Under the pieces are notes generated by a model, which worked only from the letters and a program-made list of their open reading frames with translations, searched no databases and was not told the DNA's origin. Shown piece by piece: positions 25,459 to 34,064 of a stretch of DNA of 64,000 nucleotides (position 1 is its first letter; each line of letters starts with the position of its first letter). A program made the position numbers and the translations under genes. Origin of the DNA: Bin52 sp965243345 (GTDB taxonomy: Bacteria > Pseudomonadota > Alphaproteobacteria > Thalassobaculales > Thalassobaculaceae); NCBI GenBank assembly GCA_965243345.1, contig CBDEUR010000003.1:4464001-4528000 (forward strand), read 5' to 3'.

Positions 25459-27110
25459 GACGCCTTGCCCTCCGTCACGTATCCGAGCGCCAGGTCCGCC
25501 GTCCGTGCCGCCGGATCGCGCGTGGCCGGGTCGCCGTACCCTCCGCCTCCCGGCGTCTCCAGCCGGACACGCTGGCCTCGGGTGATGTGGATGCCGACCA
25601 TCTTCGAGGCCATGGGCGGCGAATGTTCGCCGTCGTCCTGCTGGTAGAAGAACCGGTTGAGTGCGCCCGGGCCGCCGCCGACCACGCCCGGTGGCGGATG
25701 CCGTCCCCGCTCGCCGAAGAGGAAGACATCGGCCTCCTCTTCCAGCAACTCGATCTCGTAGATGGCGCCGAGGCCGCCGCGGTACCGGCCATCGCCGCCA
25801 CTGTCCGGGCGGAGCGCCCATTTCGTGAAGCAGACCGGATAGGCCGCCTCGAGGATCTCCAGGGGCGGGATCGTTGCTGTCGAGATCGGTGCGTTGCCGT
25901 GGTTCAGCCCGTCACCGGCGCCGTGAGCTCCGTGTCCGCCGCCGAAGAAGGAGAACATTACCCAGCGCCGACCGTCACTGCGGTGCCCGGCCAGCGACAG
26001 TGCATTGATCGTGCCGTAGGCGCAGGCCATCGCCTGTTCCGGCGCCAGCCTGGCGATGGCCGCGAAGATCACGTCGATCAGGCGCAGGATGGTCTCGGTG
26101 TACCCGCCGACCGGTTTCGGCGCCTCGACTGAGAGGACAGAGTCCGGGTCGATGCGGAATTCCACCGGCTCGAGTACGCCCGCATTGGCGGGCACCTCGC
26201 GAAAGACGTGCTTCAGCGCCACGTAGCAGGCCGCGACCGTGGTCGAGCGCGAGATGTTCACCGGCCCGAGGCAGGCCGGGGACGACCGGGTGAAGTCGAG
26301 GATCATCCGGTCGCCCTCGATGGTCAGGTCGAGCGCGATCTTCAGCGGCTCGTCCTGGATCCCGTCATTGTCGAGCCAGTCCTCGGCCGAAACCGTGCCC
26401 GAGGGCAGGTCGGCGATCTGTGCACGCATCATGGTGGCGGCGCGTTCCTTGAGCGCTGCCAGTACGGCGGCCGACGTCTCGACCCCGTACTCGTCCAGCA
26501 GGTGCCCGATCCGGCTTTCGCCCAGGTCCAGCGCGTTGATCTGGCCATTCAGGTCGCCGTAGAGCGACATCGGCAATCGACTGTTGGCCGAGAGTATGTC
26601 GACGATGTCCTGCCGGAATTCGCCCCGGTCGTAGAGCTTCACCGGCGGGATCAGCATGCCTTCCTGAAACGATTCCGTCGCGGCCGGATTGTAGTTCCCG
26701 GGCACGTTGCCGCCGACGTCGTGCCAGTGTCCGACACTGGCGAGGAAGCAGAACAGCTCGCCCCCGTAAAACACGGGCTTGACCAGCCTGAAGTCGGACA
26801 GGTGCGTTCCGCCGTCGTACGGGTCATTGAAGATCCAGACATCGCCCGGGTTCAGCCCGCCGCGGGATCCCGCCTTCTCCAGCACCGCCTTGACCGCAAA
26901 GGCCATGACACCGACGAAAATCGGCAGGCCGGACTTGCCCTGGATCAGCGTTTCGCCGGTGACCGCATCGTAGATGCCATGGCTCGCATCGTGCGCCTCG
27001 GCAATGATCGGGTTGAAGGCCGAACGGAACAGCGTGGCGTCCATCTCGTCGGCGATCTGTTCGAACCGGCCCTTCAGGATCGCGGTGGTGACCGCGTCGA
27101 CCTCTCTCAT
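25455..27110 (-). CDS. hyuB: Hydantoinase/5-oxoprolinase family subunit B
   Basis: A 551-aa HyuB-type catalytic subunit. Typical blocks are ILKGRFEQIADEMDATLFRS, the DVWIFNDPYDGGTHLSDF loop, GHWHDVGGNVPGNY, GGYTETILRLIDVIF and the glycine-rich C-terminal end VRLETPGGGGYGDP. ATG 27110 is the start used by the family. It is the first enzyme gene behind the GntR regulator, with a 237-bp gap between them, and is coupled to hyuA. The order hyuB-hyuA-isochorismatase is like hydantoin and creatinine degradation operons. Confidence 0.92.
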   Translation of the reverse strand: MREVDAVTTAILKGRFEQIADEMDATLFRSAFNPIIAEAHDASHGIYDAVTGETLIQGKSGLPIFVGVMAFAVKAVLEKAGSRGGLNPGDVWIFNDPYDGGTHLSDFRLVKPVFYGGELFCFLASVGHWHDVGGNVPGNYNPAATESFQEGMLIPPVKLYDRGEFRQDIVDILSANSRLPMSLYGDLNGQINALDLGESRIGHLLDEYGVETSAAVLAALKERAATMMRAQIADLPSGTVSAEDWLDNDGIQDEPLKIALDLTIEGDRMILDFTRSSPACLGPVNISRSTTVAACYVALKHVFREVPANAGVLEPVEFRIDPDSVLSVEAPKPVGGYTETILRLIDVIFAAIARLAPEQAMACAYGTINALSLAGHRSDGRRWVMFSFFGGGHGAHGAGDGLNHGNAPISTATIPPLEILEAAYPVCFTKWALRPDSGGDGRYRGGLGAIYEIELLEEEADVFLFGERGRHPPPGVVGGGPGALNRFFYQQDDGEHSPPMASKMVGIHITRGQRVRLETPGGGGYGDPATRDPAARTADLALGYVTEGKAS

Positions 27111-27347
27111 CGGCTTGCGTCCCTGCAGCTCCTGCCGGGCGCCGGCGCGATCTCCCGTGCCGCACTGTCCGCGCCCGGTCGTTCGACCGGAAGGGTCTCC
27201 GCCACCGCGAGACAGTTCCCGCACCTGCCCGGCACGATCGGCATCAGCGTCGTCCCGGTTCCGGACATGCGGGTCTCGAGGCGCCCGCCGCGCCGGCCTC
27301 TTGCCCGACCGCACGGGCTGCGGATTCCCGCACCGGTGTTGCGTCGG

Positions 27348-28163
27348 TCATGAATCAACGGCTTTCGGAACCGCGGTCTCGGTACCTTCGCTGTGATCCA
27401 TGGAAATCTCGAACCGGTAGAGGTCGGGTCGGTAGAGGACCCGGATGAACTGGACCGGGTGACCGGACCCGTCGCGCACGACGCGCTCGACCTCGATCAG
27501 CGGGCTGCCGACCGGGATTGCGAGCAGTGCTGCCACCTGCGGATCGGCGAGCGTTGCTGTCAGCGACTGCCATGCCGTCGCGATCCGGATGCCGGCACGC
27601 TCGAGCAGCCGGTGAAGGGGGTTGTTGCCCAGGTCCTCTCGCTTGTAGCGCCGCCCGATATCCTCGGGCACATAGGTCACCAGGTGCGAAATCGGCTCTC
27701 CGTTCAGCCGCCGCACCCGGACGGTGTGCTGAACGGTCCCTCCCGGCTCGATTTCAAGAGCCGCCGCGACCTCTGCCGAGGCCGGAACGTAGGCGAACTC
27801 CAGCACCTGCGCCGAGGTCTGGCGGCCCATCAGGCTGACGTTTTCGCGCCAACCGTCGATCGAGGCGCTGTAGACCGGCGAAATCCGGTTCTCCAGTACC
27901 CGCGTGCCCCGACCCCGCTCACGAGTGACGAGCCCGGCCCTCGCCAGTTCGTTCATCGCGCGTTTCGCGGTGATCCGGGAAACGCCGAACTCGGCGCACA
28001 GGTCGTTCTCGCTGGGCAGGTACTCACCCGGTGCAACGGCCCCGGTGCGGATCCGGTTGGTCAGAAGCGCCACCATCTGTCGGTACAGGGGCGTACCCGT
28101 GGCGCGGTCGAGACCACCTTCGGCACTGCCCTCCCGCTCTCGCGCACGTTGCTTCGCCGGCAC
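27348..28163 (-). CDS. GntR-family transcriptional regulator (HutC/UTRA subfamily)
   Basis: A 271-aa repressor-type regulator. The N-terminal winged helix (PLYRQMVALLTNRIRTGAVA, then PSENDLCAEFGVSRITAKRA) is followed by a UTRA ligand-binding domain (the FAYVPAS...EPGGTVQHTVRVR and PISHLVTYVPEDIGRRY segments). It is transcribed away from the TRAP genes and toward hyuB; the shared control region at 28164-28311 contains a palindrome at 28194-28213 suited to a GntR dimer. It probably controls both the hyu operon and the transporter in response to the transported substrate. Confidence 0.92.
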   Translation of the reverse strand: MPAKQRAREREGSAEGGLDRATGTPLYRQMVALLTNRIRTGAVAPGEYLPSENDLCAEFGVSRITAKRAMNELARAGLVTRERGRGTRVLENRISPVYSASIDGWRENVSLMGRQTSAQVLEFAYVPASAEVAAALEIEPGGTVQHTVRVRRLNGEPISHLVTYVPEDIGRRYKREDLGNNPLHRLLERAGIRIATAWQSLTATLADPQVAALLAIPVGSPLIEVERVVRDGSGHPVQFIRVLYRPDLYRFEISMDHSEGTETAVPKAVDS

Positions 28164-28193
28164 CGGAATATCCTGACTCAGGACATGGACAAA

Positions 28194-28213
28194 ATGGTAT
28201 ATTGATATATCAT
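28194..28213. promoter_or_regulatory. Probable GntR operator between the divergent gntR and TRAP genes
   Basis: A 20-bp near-perfect palindrome: ATGGTATAT, two bases, ATATATCAT, with one mismatch between the arms. It is the most AT-rich segment of the intergenic region and lies 30 bp upstream of the regulator start. Position and symmetry fit a HutC-type operator; binding is inferred, not shown. Confidence 0.65.
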
Positions 28214-28311
28214 TAGTTCAATCAGGAATGAAAGCGCGTCATGAACGGCGTACGGGACCGGGGGCATCGAAGGACGATCTGGATGACGCGGTTCCGTGCC
28301 GGAGACCGGCG

Positions 28312-28803
28312 GTGAAGACGCTGCAGCAGATTGACGACTGGCTGGAGAAGGCCCTCTTCTATCTGTCCGGGGGCCTCCTGATGGTCATCGCCGTGGCGGT
28401 CTTCTACGCGGTGACAATGCGCTACGCGTTCAACGAACCGCCGCTCTGGGCAGACGAGGCACCGCGGGCCTTTTTTCTCTGGATGACCTATCTCGGCATC
28501 GTGGTTGCGACCAAGCGCGGGCAGAACATCCGCGTGACCCACTTCATCGACAAGGTACCGCCCTATCCGCGGCTGCTGATCGAAACCTTCATGCACATCC
28601 TCGTCTTGATCATGCTGGCGGCGCTGGTCTGGTACAACATCCCGATCCTGCAGCTTCAGGCAGGCGGCAGCATGCTTTCGACCGGGTGGAGCTTCATCTG
28701 GCTCTATGCCCCGGTTTCGGTCGGCTGCGTGCTGATGTTCATCTACCAGGCCAGGTTGATGGTGCGCTCCTGGGTCGCATACAGGTCGGCGACTGGAGAG
28801 TGA
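28312..28803 (+). CDS. TRAP transporter small permease (DctQ-like)
   Basis: A 163-aa four-helix membrane subunit of a tripartite ATP-independent periplasmic transporter. Helices are visible at LSGGLLMVIAVAVFYAVTMR, AFFLWMTYLGIVVAT, FMHILVLIMLAALVWY and IWLYAPVSVGCVLMFIY. The GTG at 28312 is chosen because GGAGA lies six bases upstream and because it gives the family's usual length; an ATG at 28228 would add a polar 28-residue leader. The large permease starts one base after its stop. It works with the DctM- and DctP-like proteins downstream. Confidence 0.88.
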   Translation: MKTLQQIDDWLEKALFYLSGGLLMVIAVAVFYAVTMRYAFNEPPLWADEAPRAFFLWMTYLGIVVATKRGQNIRVTHFIDKVPPYPRLLIETFMHILVLIMLAALVWYNIPILQLQAGGSMLSTGWSFIWLYAPVSVGCVLMFIYQARLMVRSWVAYRSATGE

Positions 28804-28804
28804 C

Positions 28805-30100
28805 ATGCTGCTGGTCTCGATGATCGTGATCCTGTTCGTTTTCTCGCTCCTTGGCATGGAGATCGCCTGGGCCATCGGGATTGCGGCCTTTGGCTATCTG
28901 ACGCTCTCGCAGTTCTCCGACAACGCCACGCCGATGGTGCTCTTTGCCCAGCAGATGACCTCCGGCGTCAACTCCTTTGTCCTGCTTGCGATCCCGCTCT
29001 TCATCTTCGCAGGCGAACTGATGAACGTCACCGGCGTGACGCGGCGGATCGTGAATTTCGCGGCCTCGCTCGTTGGTCACATCAATGGCGGTCTCGCCAA
29101 TGTCGGCGTCACCGCCAATTTCATCATGTCCGGCTGTTCGGGTTCGGCACTGGCGGATGCTGCGGCGACCGGCACGGTGCTGCTGCCGGAGATGAAGAAG
29201 CGCGGCTTCAAGCCGGCCTTCTCCTCCGCCGTCATCGCCTCGGCGGCGACCGTGGGGCCGATCGTACCGCCCTCGATCTCTTTCGTACTGCTCGGGGCCA
29301 TCGTCAACATCTCGGTGGGCCAGCTCTTCCTTGGCGGAGTCGTGCCCGGCGCGATCATGTTCGTCGCCATGTTCGGCGTGACGTGGTGGATCTGCCGCCG
29401 CCGCAACTACCCGCTGGAAGAGCGCGCCACGGGCCGTGAACGGGGCGTGGCCTTCATCGAGGGCATCAGTGCACTGGTCGCCCCGATCATCATCGTCGGC
29501 GCGATCATCTTCGGCGTGGCCACACCGACCGAAAGCGCCGCAGTCGCGGCCTTCTACGTTCTCTTTCTCGGGCTCTTCGTCTACCGGAACCTGTCCTTCA
29601 TGCAGATCCTGCATGCCGCGAGCCATGCCGCCGTCGCGACCTCGGTCATCATGCTGACGGTGGCGACGTCGAAGATCTTCGCCTGGCTCGCAGTCAAGGA
29701 GAACCTCGGCGTCTACCTGACGAACGCACTGCTCTGGATCACCGATGAGCTCTGGGTCCTGCTGCTCCTGATCAACATCATGTTGCTGATACTCGGCATG
29801 ATCATGGAGATCCTTCCGATCATGCTGATCCTGGCGCCGGTGCTGTTTCCGTTGCTGACGGATCTCGGCATCAACGAGATCCACTTCGGCGTCGTCATGG
29901 TACTGAACCTGATGATCGGGATGATCACGCCACCAATCGGCCTCAATCTCTTCATCATCTCGTCGATTGGCGGAGTCGGGGTCATCGAAATCTTCAAGGA
30001 AGCGGTGCCCTACTTCCTGATCCTGGTCTGTGTTTTGCTGGTCATTACCTATTTTCCACAGATCACGCTCGCCCTGCCGTCACTGTTCTTCCAGCAGTGA
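28805..30100 (+). CDS. TRAP transporter large permease (DctM-like)
   Basis: A 431-aa inner-membrane permease with about twelve hydrophobic segments. Family landmarks are LLAIPLFIFAGELMNVTGVT, the FIMSGCSGSALADAAATGTV loop, MKKRGFKPAFSSAVIASAAT with GPIVPPSISFVLLG, and near the C-terminus MIGMITPPIGLNLFIISSIG. It couples substrate import to a sodium or proton gradient. It starts one base after the small-permease stop, so the two are tightly linked, and the binding protein follows 34 bp downstream. Confidence 0.95.
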   Translation: MLLVSMIVILFVFSLLGMEIAWAIGIAAFGYLTLSQFSDNATPMVLFAQQMTSGVNSFVLLAIPLFIFAGELMNVTGVTRRIVNFAASLVGHINGGLANVGVTANFIMSGCSGSALADAAATGTVLLPEMKKRGFKPAFSSAVIASAATVGPIVPPSISFVLLGAIVNISVGQLFLGGVVPGAIMFVAMFGVTWWICRRRNYPLEERATGRERGVAFIEGISALVAPIIIVGAIIFGVATPTESAAVAAFYVLFLGLFVYRNLSFMQILHAASHAAVATSVIMLTVATSKIFAWLAVKENLGVYLTNALLWITDELWVLLLLINIMLLILGMIMEILPIMLILAPVLFPLLTDLGINEIHFGVVMVLNLMIGMITPPIGLNLFIISSIGGVGVIEIFKEAVPYFLILVCVLLVITYFPQITLALPSLFFQQ

Positions 30101-30134
30101 CGGCCAACTCACCATCTGGCAGGGAGACCAAGCC

Positions 30135-31124
30135 ATGACACTCACAAGAAGAAGCTTCACCCAGGGAGTAGGCGGGCTCGGCCTCGTCACCGCTCTCGTC
30201 GGCGTCGGCAGCCCGGCGCTTGCCGCCAGGACTCTGATCTACGGCAATGCAGGCAATATCGACAGCGCGTCGAACAGGTTTGCCATCAAGTGGCTGAACC
30301 TCGTGAGCGAGCGTACCGGCGGTGAACTGCAGTTCGACGTCAAGGCCGGGACCATCGGTGGCGGCAAGGATGTGCTCGACGGAACCGCGCTCGGTACCGT
30401 GCAGATCTACAACGGCGCCTATACCGGCCTGCGCGAGTTCGACGTCTTCTACGCGCCCTATTTCGCCCGCGATTCCAACCACGCCCAGAAGATCGCCAAC
30501 GAACTGCTGTATGACGAACTCAACGCGGCGGTGCAGAAGCGCTACCCGAGCCTGCACTATCTCTCGGTCGCACGCGCCGGTCCGTGGAAGCTGTTCACCA
30601 ACCAGAAGCTGGAGACCTTCGACGACCTGAAGGGTCTCAAGATCCGCGCCCCCGAAATCGAGGGCGTGATCGCGGGTCTTGAGCAGGTCGGTGCGAAGCC
30701 GACGGTCATTCCGTTCAACGAACTCTACGGCGCGCTGCAGCAAGGTGTCGTCGACGGCATGGCCACGCTCGGCAACCTGATGATCAGCCAGAAATTCTAC
30801 GAAGTGGTGAAGTACTGCTACCAGAACGACTGGGGCATCGGGCTTGACAAGCAGATGATGAACATGTCCGCCTGGAACGGGCTCGGAGAAGCAAACCAGA
30901 AGATCCTTGTCGACACGTTCAACGAGCTTGAACCGCAGGACTTCTTCCGTGCCACCGAGGAGGCGGAACTCTCCAACTTCAGCAAGTGGCGGGAACTCAA
31001 CGGTGAAGACTCGACCCCGCTGCTCGATGCCACTGCGGCACAGAAAACACTGGAGCCCGCGATCAAGGCGCTTGCCGACGACATCTTCGGCGACGGCGCA
31101 TACGACCGGATTCAGTCGATCTGA
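30135..31124 (+). CDS. TRAP transporter substrate-binding protein (DctP-like)
   Basis: A 329-aa periplasmic binding protein. The N-terminus MTLTRRSFTQGVGGLGLVTA carries a twin-arginine motif (TRRSFTQ) and a cut near ALAA, so Tat export is likely. The DctP arginine-binding blocks are present (GLREFDVFYAPYF, SVARAGPWKLFTNQKLETFD, GLKIRAPEIEGVI and the FNELYGALQQGVVDGMA segment). An AGGGAGA site precedes ATG 30135. The ligand is unknown but, from the neighbours, may be an organic acid or a cyclic amide fed to HyuAB. Confidence 0.93.
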   Translation: MTLTRRSFTQGVGGLGLVTALVGVGSPALAARTLIYGNAGNIDSASNRFAIKWLNLVSERTGGELQFDVKAGTIGGGKDVLDGTALGTVQIYNGAYTGLREFDVFYAPYFARDSNHAQKIANELLYDELNAAVQKRYPSLHYLSVARAGPWKLFTNQKLETFDDLKGLKIRAPEIEGVIAGLEQVGAKPTVIPFNELYGALQQGVVDGMATLGNLMISQKFYEVVKYCYQNDWGIGLDKQMMNMSAWNGLGEANQKILVDTFNELEPQDFFRATEEAELSNFSKWRELNGEDSTPLLDATAAQKTLEPAIKALADDIFGDGAYDRIQSI

Positions 31125-32779
31125 GCCGTCCCCCGCCCCGCCACCGTACCGGTGGCGGGGCCCTCGCTGCGGATGAGGTCCGCAGCCTTTTCTCCGACCA
31201 TGATGGCAGGGGCGGCCGTATTGGCCGACGTGATCGAAGGGAAGATCGAGGCGTCGGCCACCCTCAACCCGCGAACGCCGCGTACGCGCAGCTCGGGATC
31301 GACCACCGACCTGTCATCGGCCCCCATCCGGCAGCTTGCGCACAGGTGATGCACGGTGCTCGCGGTATCGCGTGCCCAGGCCGCGATGGCCGTGCGGGTC
31401 TTCGTTTCCGGTCCGGGCTGCAGTTCCGCTCCCCGATAGCGATCGAAGGGTGCCTGGGCGAAGATGTCGCGCACCAGCCCCACCGCATCGACCAGTGTGT
31501 CGAGGTCACGGGGATCCGAGAGGTAGTTGACGCGAATATCCGGCGGTACGGCCGGGTCGGCGGAGCGGAGCCGCACCGAGCCGCGGCTGCAGGGACGCAT
31601 GACCGAGGCATTGGCCATGAAACCCGGTCCCGCGTTTGCCGGTCTTGCGAACGGATTGAACCGGACCGTGGCGGTGCTCAGCGCCGGCAGGAAATGGCTC
31701 TGGATGTTGGGGATCTCGGCTCCCGGCCCCTTCAGGTACGCTCCGGCCTCCAGCGGAAAGACGTTCATCGGCCCGCTTCCGAAGAGCCAGGCACGCAGGA
31801 AGGCTCCCGCCGCCCGGTCGATCCGCGTCAGCCGGTGGAGCGTGACGTCCTCGGTCGCAGCGTGCGAGACCCGGACCAGGACGTGATCCTGCAGGTTCTC
31901 GCCCACTTCCGGCAGGTCGGCCACCGGGTCGATCCCGAGCGGCGCCAGCCGTTCCGCCGCGCCGATGCCGGAGCGCTGCAACAGGATCGGCGATCCGATG
32001 GCTCCGGCCGAGAGGATCACCTCGCCCTCGGTTTCCACGACTTCTTCGTACCCGCCGGTCGCGAGCACCACGCCCGAGGCGCGTCCGTCCCGGATGACCA
32101 GACGGTGCTCCTCGGCCCCGGTCCGGACCGTGATAGTGCCGCGCCGCCGGATCCCGGCGAGGAAGGCCTGCGCTGCAGTCTCGCGGCGTCCGTCCCGGAT
32201 GGTGAAGTGGTAGTACCCGACGCCCTCCGGTGACTCGGCGTTGAAGTCGGGACAGGCAGGGTGGCCCGCGGCAATACCCGCCTCCACGAAGGCGGTGGCG
32301 AGCGGACTGACCGGCCGCGACCGCCGTGAGACGGTAAGCGGTCCGTCGGTGCCGTGATCCCCGCCCGGCGGGCCCGGCCCCCGGAACCGTTCCGAACGCA
32401 GGAAGAGGGGCCTGATCGAGGACCACGACCAGCCGGGCATTCCCTGCTGCGCCCACAGCTCGTAGTCGACCGGCAATCCGCGCACGTAGACCATGCCGTT
32501 GATCGCCGTCGATCCGCCGAGGACCCGGCCGCGCGGCAGGGTGACCGACCGTCCTGCCAGGCCGGGTTCCGCCGAGGTGGCGTAGCGCCAGACATGGGCG
32601 CGCCCGTGCATCAGCACCGCCGTCATCATCGGTACTGCAAGTGACGGCGCGCGGCCCCTGCCACCCGCCTCGACGAGCAGCACGTTGAAGTCCGGGACTT
32701 CCGACAACCGTGCGGCCAGCGCGCAGCCGGCGGCCCCGGCACCGACGACGATGTGAGTCCAGCCGCGTGGTGTGCTCAC
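31112..32779 (-). CDS. GMC-family FAD-dependent oxidoreductase (choline dehydrogenase-like)
   Basis: A 555-aa glucose-methanol-choline oxidoreductase. The FAD dinucleotide motif VVGAGAAGCALAARLSE, the first GMC signature (RGRVLGGSTAINGMVYVRG), the second (LSAGAIGSPILLQRSGIG), the catalytic region STVHHLCASCRMG and the C-terminal ITSANTAAPAIMVGEKAADL are all present. It oxidises an alcohol with FAD; the natural substrate is unknown. GTG 32779 overlaps the upstream gene's stop by four bases. Its 3' end converges on, and slightly overlaps, the TRAP binding protein gene. Confidence 0.92.
   Translation of the reverse strand: MSTPRGWTHIVVGAGAAGCALAARLSEVPDFNVLLVEAGGRGRAPSLAVPMMTAVLMHGRAHVWRYATSAEPGLAGRSVTLPRGRVLGGSTAINGMVYVRGLPVDYELWAQQGMPGWSWSSIRPLFLRSERFRGPGPPGGDHGTDGPLTVSRRSRPVSPLATAFVEAGIAAGHPACPDFNAESPEGVGYYHFTIRDGRRETAAQAFLAGIRRRGTITVRTGAEEHRLVIRDGRASGVVLATGGYEEVVETEGEVILSAGAIGSPILLQRSGIGAAERLAPLGIDPVADLPEVGENLQDHVLVRVSHAATEDVTLHRLTRIDRAAGAFLRAWLFGSGPMNVFPLEAGAYLKGPGAEIPNIQSHFLPALSTATVRFNPFARPANAGPGFMANASVMRPCSRGSVRLRSADPAVPPDIRVNYLSDPRDLDTLVDAVGLVRDIFAQAPFDRYRGAELQPGPETKTRTAIAAWARDTASTVHHLCASCRMGADDRSVVDPELRVRGVRGLRVADASIFPSITSANTAAPAIMVGEKAADLIRSEGPATGTVAGRGTAQID
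31135..31161. terminator. Hairpin between convergent TRAP and GMC genes
   Basis: A perfect 12-bp stem, GCCCCGCCACCG and CGGTGGCGGGGC, closes a TAC loop 10 bp after the dctP stop. It lies inside the last codons of the convergent GMC oxidoreductase, whose stop overlaps the end of dctP by 13 bp. No T run follows; it could slow or stop transcription from either side. Confidence 0.6.
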
Positions 32780-33489
32780 GACGCGCCGGAGGCCTCGTCG
32801 AACCCACCCTGTCCGGTCATCTCCGCCCAGGCGAGGAACGGTTCCGATGCGGGGACCGTTCCGGCACCGATCAACCCGCGCCAGACCTCGCAGGCATCGA
32901 CGAAGTTCGGCACGCCGCCCGGGAACATCGCTAGAGACAGACCTTCGGCGATCGCCTCTTCGCGTGCGCCGGCAGCATAGGCGCCGACAAGATGCTCCTC
33001 CACCCACTCCCAGCGCCGGTGGCACTGATGCGCTGCTGCCAGCCCGATCTCGAGGATCCACGGCTCCGTGCCATGGTGCCCGCGCAACAGCTCCAGACCA
33101 TGCCGGTAGGAGGCGACGGCATCGAACCCGTCGAGATGCGGCGACCAGTGGCGGGCGACGAATCGGTGCCGCTCGGCCCCGTCGGCCCAGGCTGCGAAGG
33201 CGAGTGCCGCGGCGACTTCCGCTTCGCCGCCCCCGGCCGAGCGGAGGCGGTCGATATGGTGGGTCGCGATCGCCTCGCCTGTGGACACGAGGATGATGAG
33301 CCAGACGATTTCCTTCTCGTACAGCGTCAGGGCCCGGTCCCTGAGGGTGAGCGCGGTATAGGTCGCGTCGTAGGCTGCCAGGAGTTCGGGCGCGGCCACT
33401 GCCATCAGCCCGTGATGTGGCAACAGGTACCCCCGCTTTTCCCGGAGTCCGGCAAGCAGCGCTGTGACGTGCTCTGCAGCTTTCGGCAT
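32776..33489 (-). CDS. Carboxymuconolactone decarboxylase/AhpD-like protein
   Basis: A 237-aa helical protein with two copies of the CMD/AhpD-type fold: the first around YEKEIVWLIILVSTGEAIAT followed by HHIDRLRSAGG, the second around AAHQCHRRWEWVEEH. The CxxC redox pair of AhpD is absent from the first repeat (EAIATHH), so peroxidase-type disulfide chemistry is unlikely. ATG 33489 or 33492 follows GGAGG directly. It is translationally coupled to the GMC oxidoreductase. A role in handling the product of that enzyme is only inferred. Confidence 0.72.
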   Translation of the reverse strand: MPKAAEHVTALLAGLREKRGYLLPHHGLMAVAAPELLAAYDATYTALTLRDRALTLYEKEIVWLIILVSTGEAIATHHIDRLRSAGGGEAEVAAALAFAAWADGAERHRFVARHWSPHLDGFDAVASYRHGLELLRGHHGTEPWILEIGLAAAHQCHRRWEWVEEHLVGAYAAGAREEAIAEGLSLAMFPGGVPNFVDACEVWRGLIGAGTVPASEPFLAWAEMTGQGGFDEASGAS

Positions 33490-33604
33490 CATTCCTCCTG
33501 TCTCGCGGAACATGTCCACCGTCTCGTCCCGCACAAGGCACTGGAGTATCGCCCATCCTGTCAAGGATGTCGGCAACGGGGCGCGACGGCGCGGCCAAGC
33601 TCGT

Positions 33605-33804
33605 AGCCGGGACCGGCCGCAGGCATGGCGTGGCCAGTGCCGGGCGTCCTGGCGCCACCGTGCGAGACCGACATCCATGCCACTTCCCTGCGCCGCGAGG
33701 TTCCGGAGGCGACCGGGCCACCCGTTCGAGACGCCGTGGTCACTGCCCGGGCCTGGTTGCACCGTCTGCTGCGCCGGAACGGGACCTTCGGGCTCGGCGT
33801 TCCG
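33605..33804 (+). pseudogene. Degenerate DUF3179 gene fragment (copy A)
   Basis: Read rightward, this piece resembles the middle of the intact DUF3179 protein at 21648-22628: a VPEATGPPVRDAVVTARA segment followed by LLRRNGT matches VPEGIEPLARVVVV and LLRRNGT of the intact gene. It aligns without net gaps over at least 177 bp with 35455-35654, in the same orientation. There is no start, and the conserved cysteine block is missing. Differences between the two fragments are spread over all codon positions, so they appear to be drifting freely. Confidence 0.65.
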
Positions 33805-33983
33805 GGTGCGCCGGCGGGGCAGGTCGCACAGCGCCGCGTCCTGACGGACAGTGCCTTGCCGGCATGGATCGGAAGCGTGCTGACGGTATTCCCGAAGCCG
33901 TTCGCCATCCGTGTGATCCGGATGCTCCGGTCATCCATGGCCATCTGATACTCGGCGTGCGGGTCCTGATACCTGGCGTCTCC

Positions 33984-34064
33984 ATGCCAGATATATGATT
34001 GCAATTCTGCAAAATGCAAGATATATATCGGCAATTCGCCAATATGTAATTGGTTATCTGGCAT
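33984..34064. promoter_or_regulatory. Inverted repeat and AT-rich control region of the Fic gene
   Basis: A perfect 10-bp inverted repeat, ATGCCAGATA (33984-33993) and TATCTGGCAT (34055-34064), encloses an AT-rich 61 bp. The right arm overlaps the Fic start codon. Inside are two similar short motifs, TTGCAATTCTGCAA and CGGCAATTCGCCAA. The layout suggests a promoter with operators or a structured leader; no Shine-Dalgarno site is visible before the ATG. Confidence 0.5.

Noticed and set aside
27107..27358. An 83-codon leftward frame between gntR and hyuB whose stop overlaps the hyuB start (ATGA).
   Set aside because: No recognisable domain, low-complexity composition, no clear ribosome site; the overlap can arise by chance. 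Kept out of the gene list, although the position would suit a small subunit.
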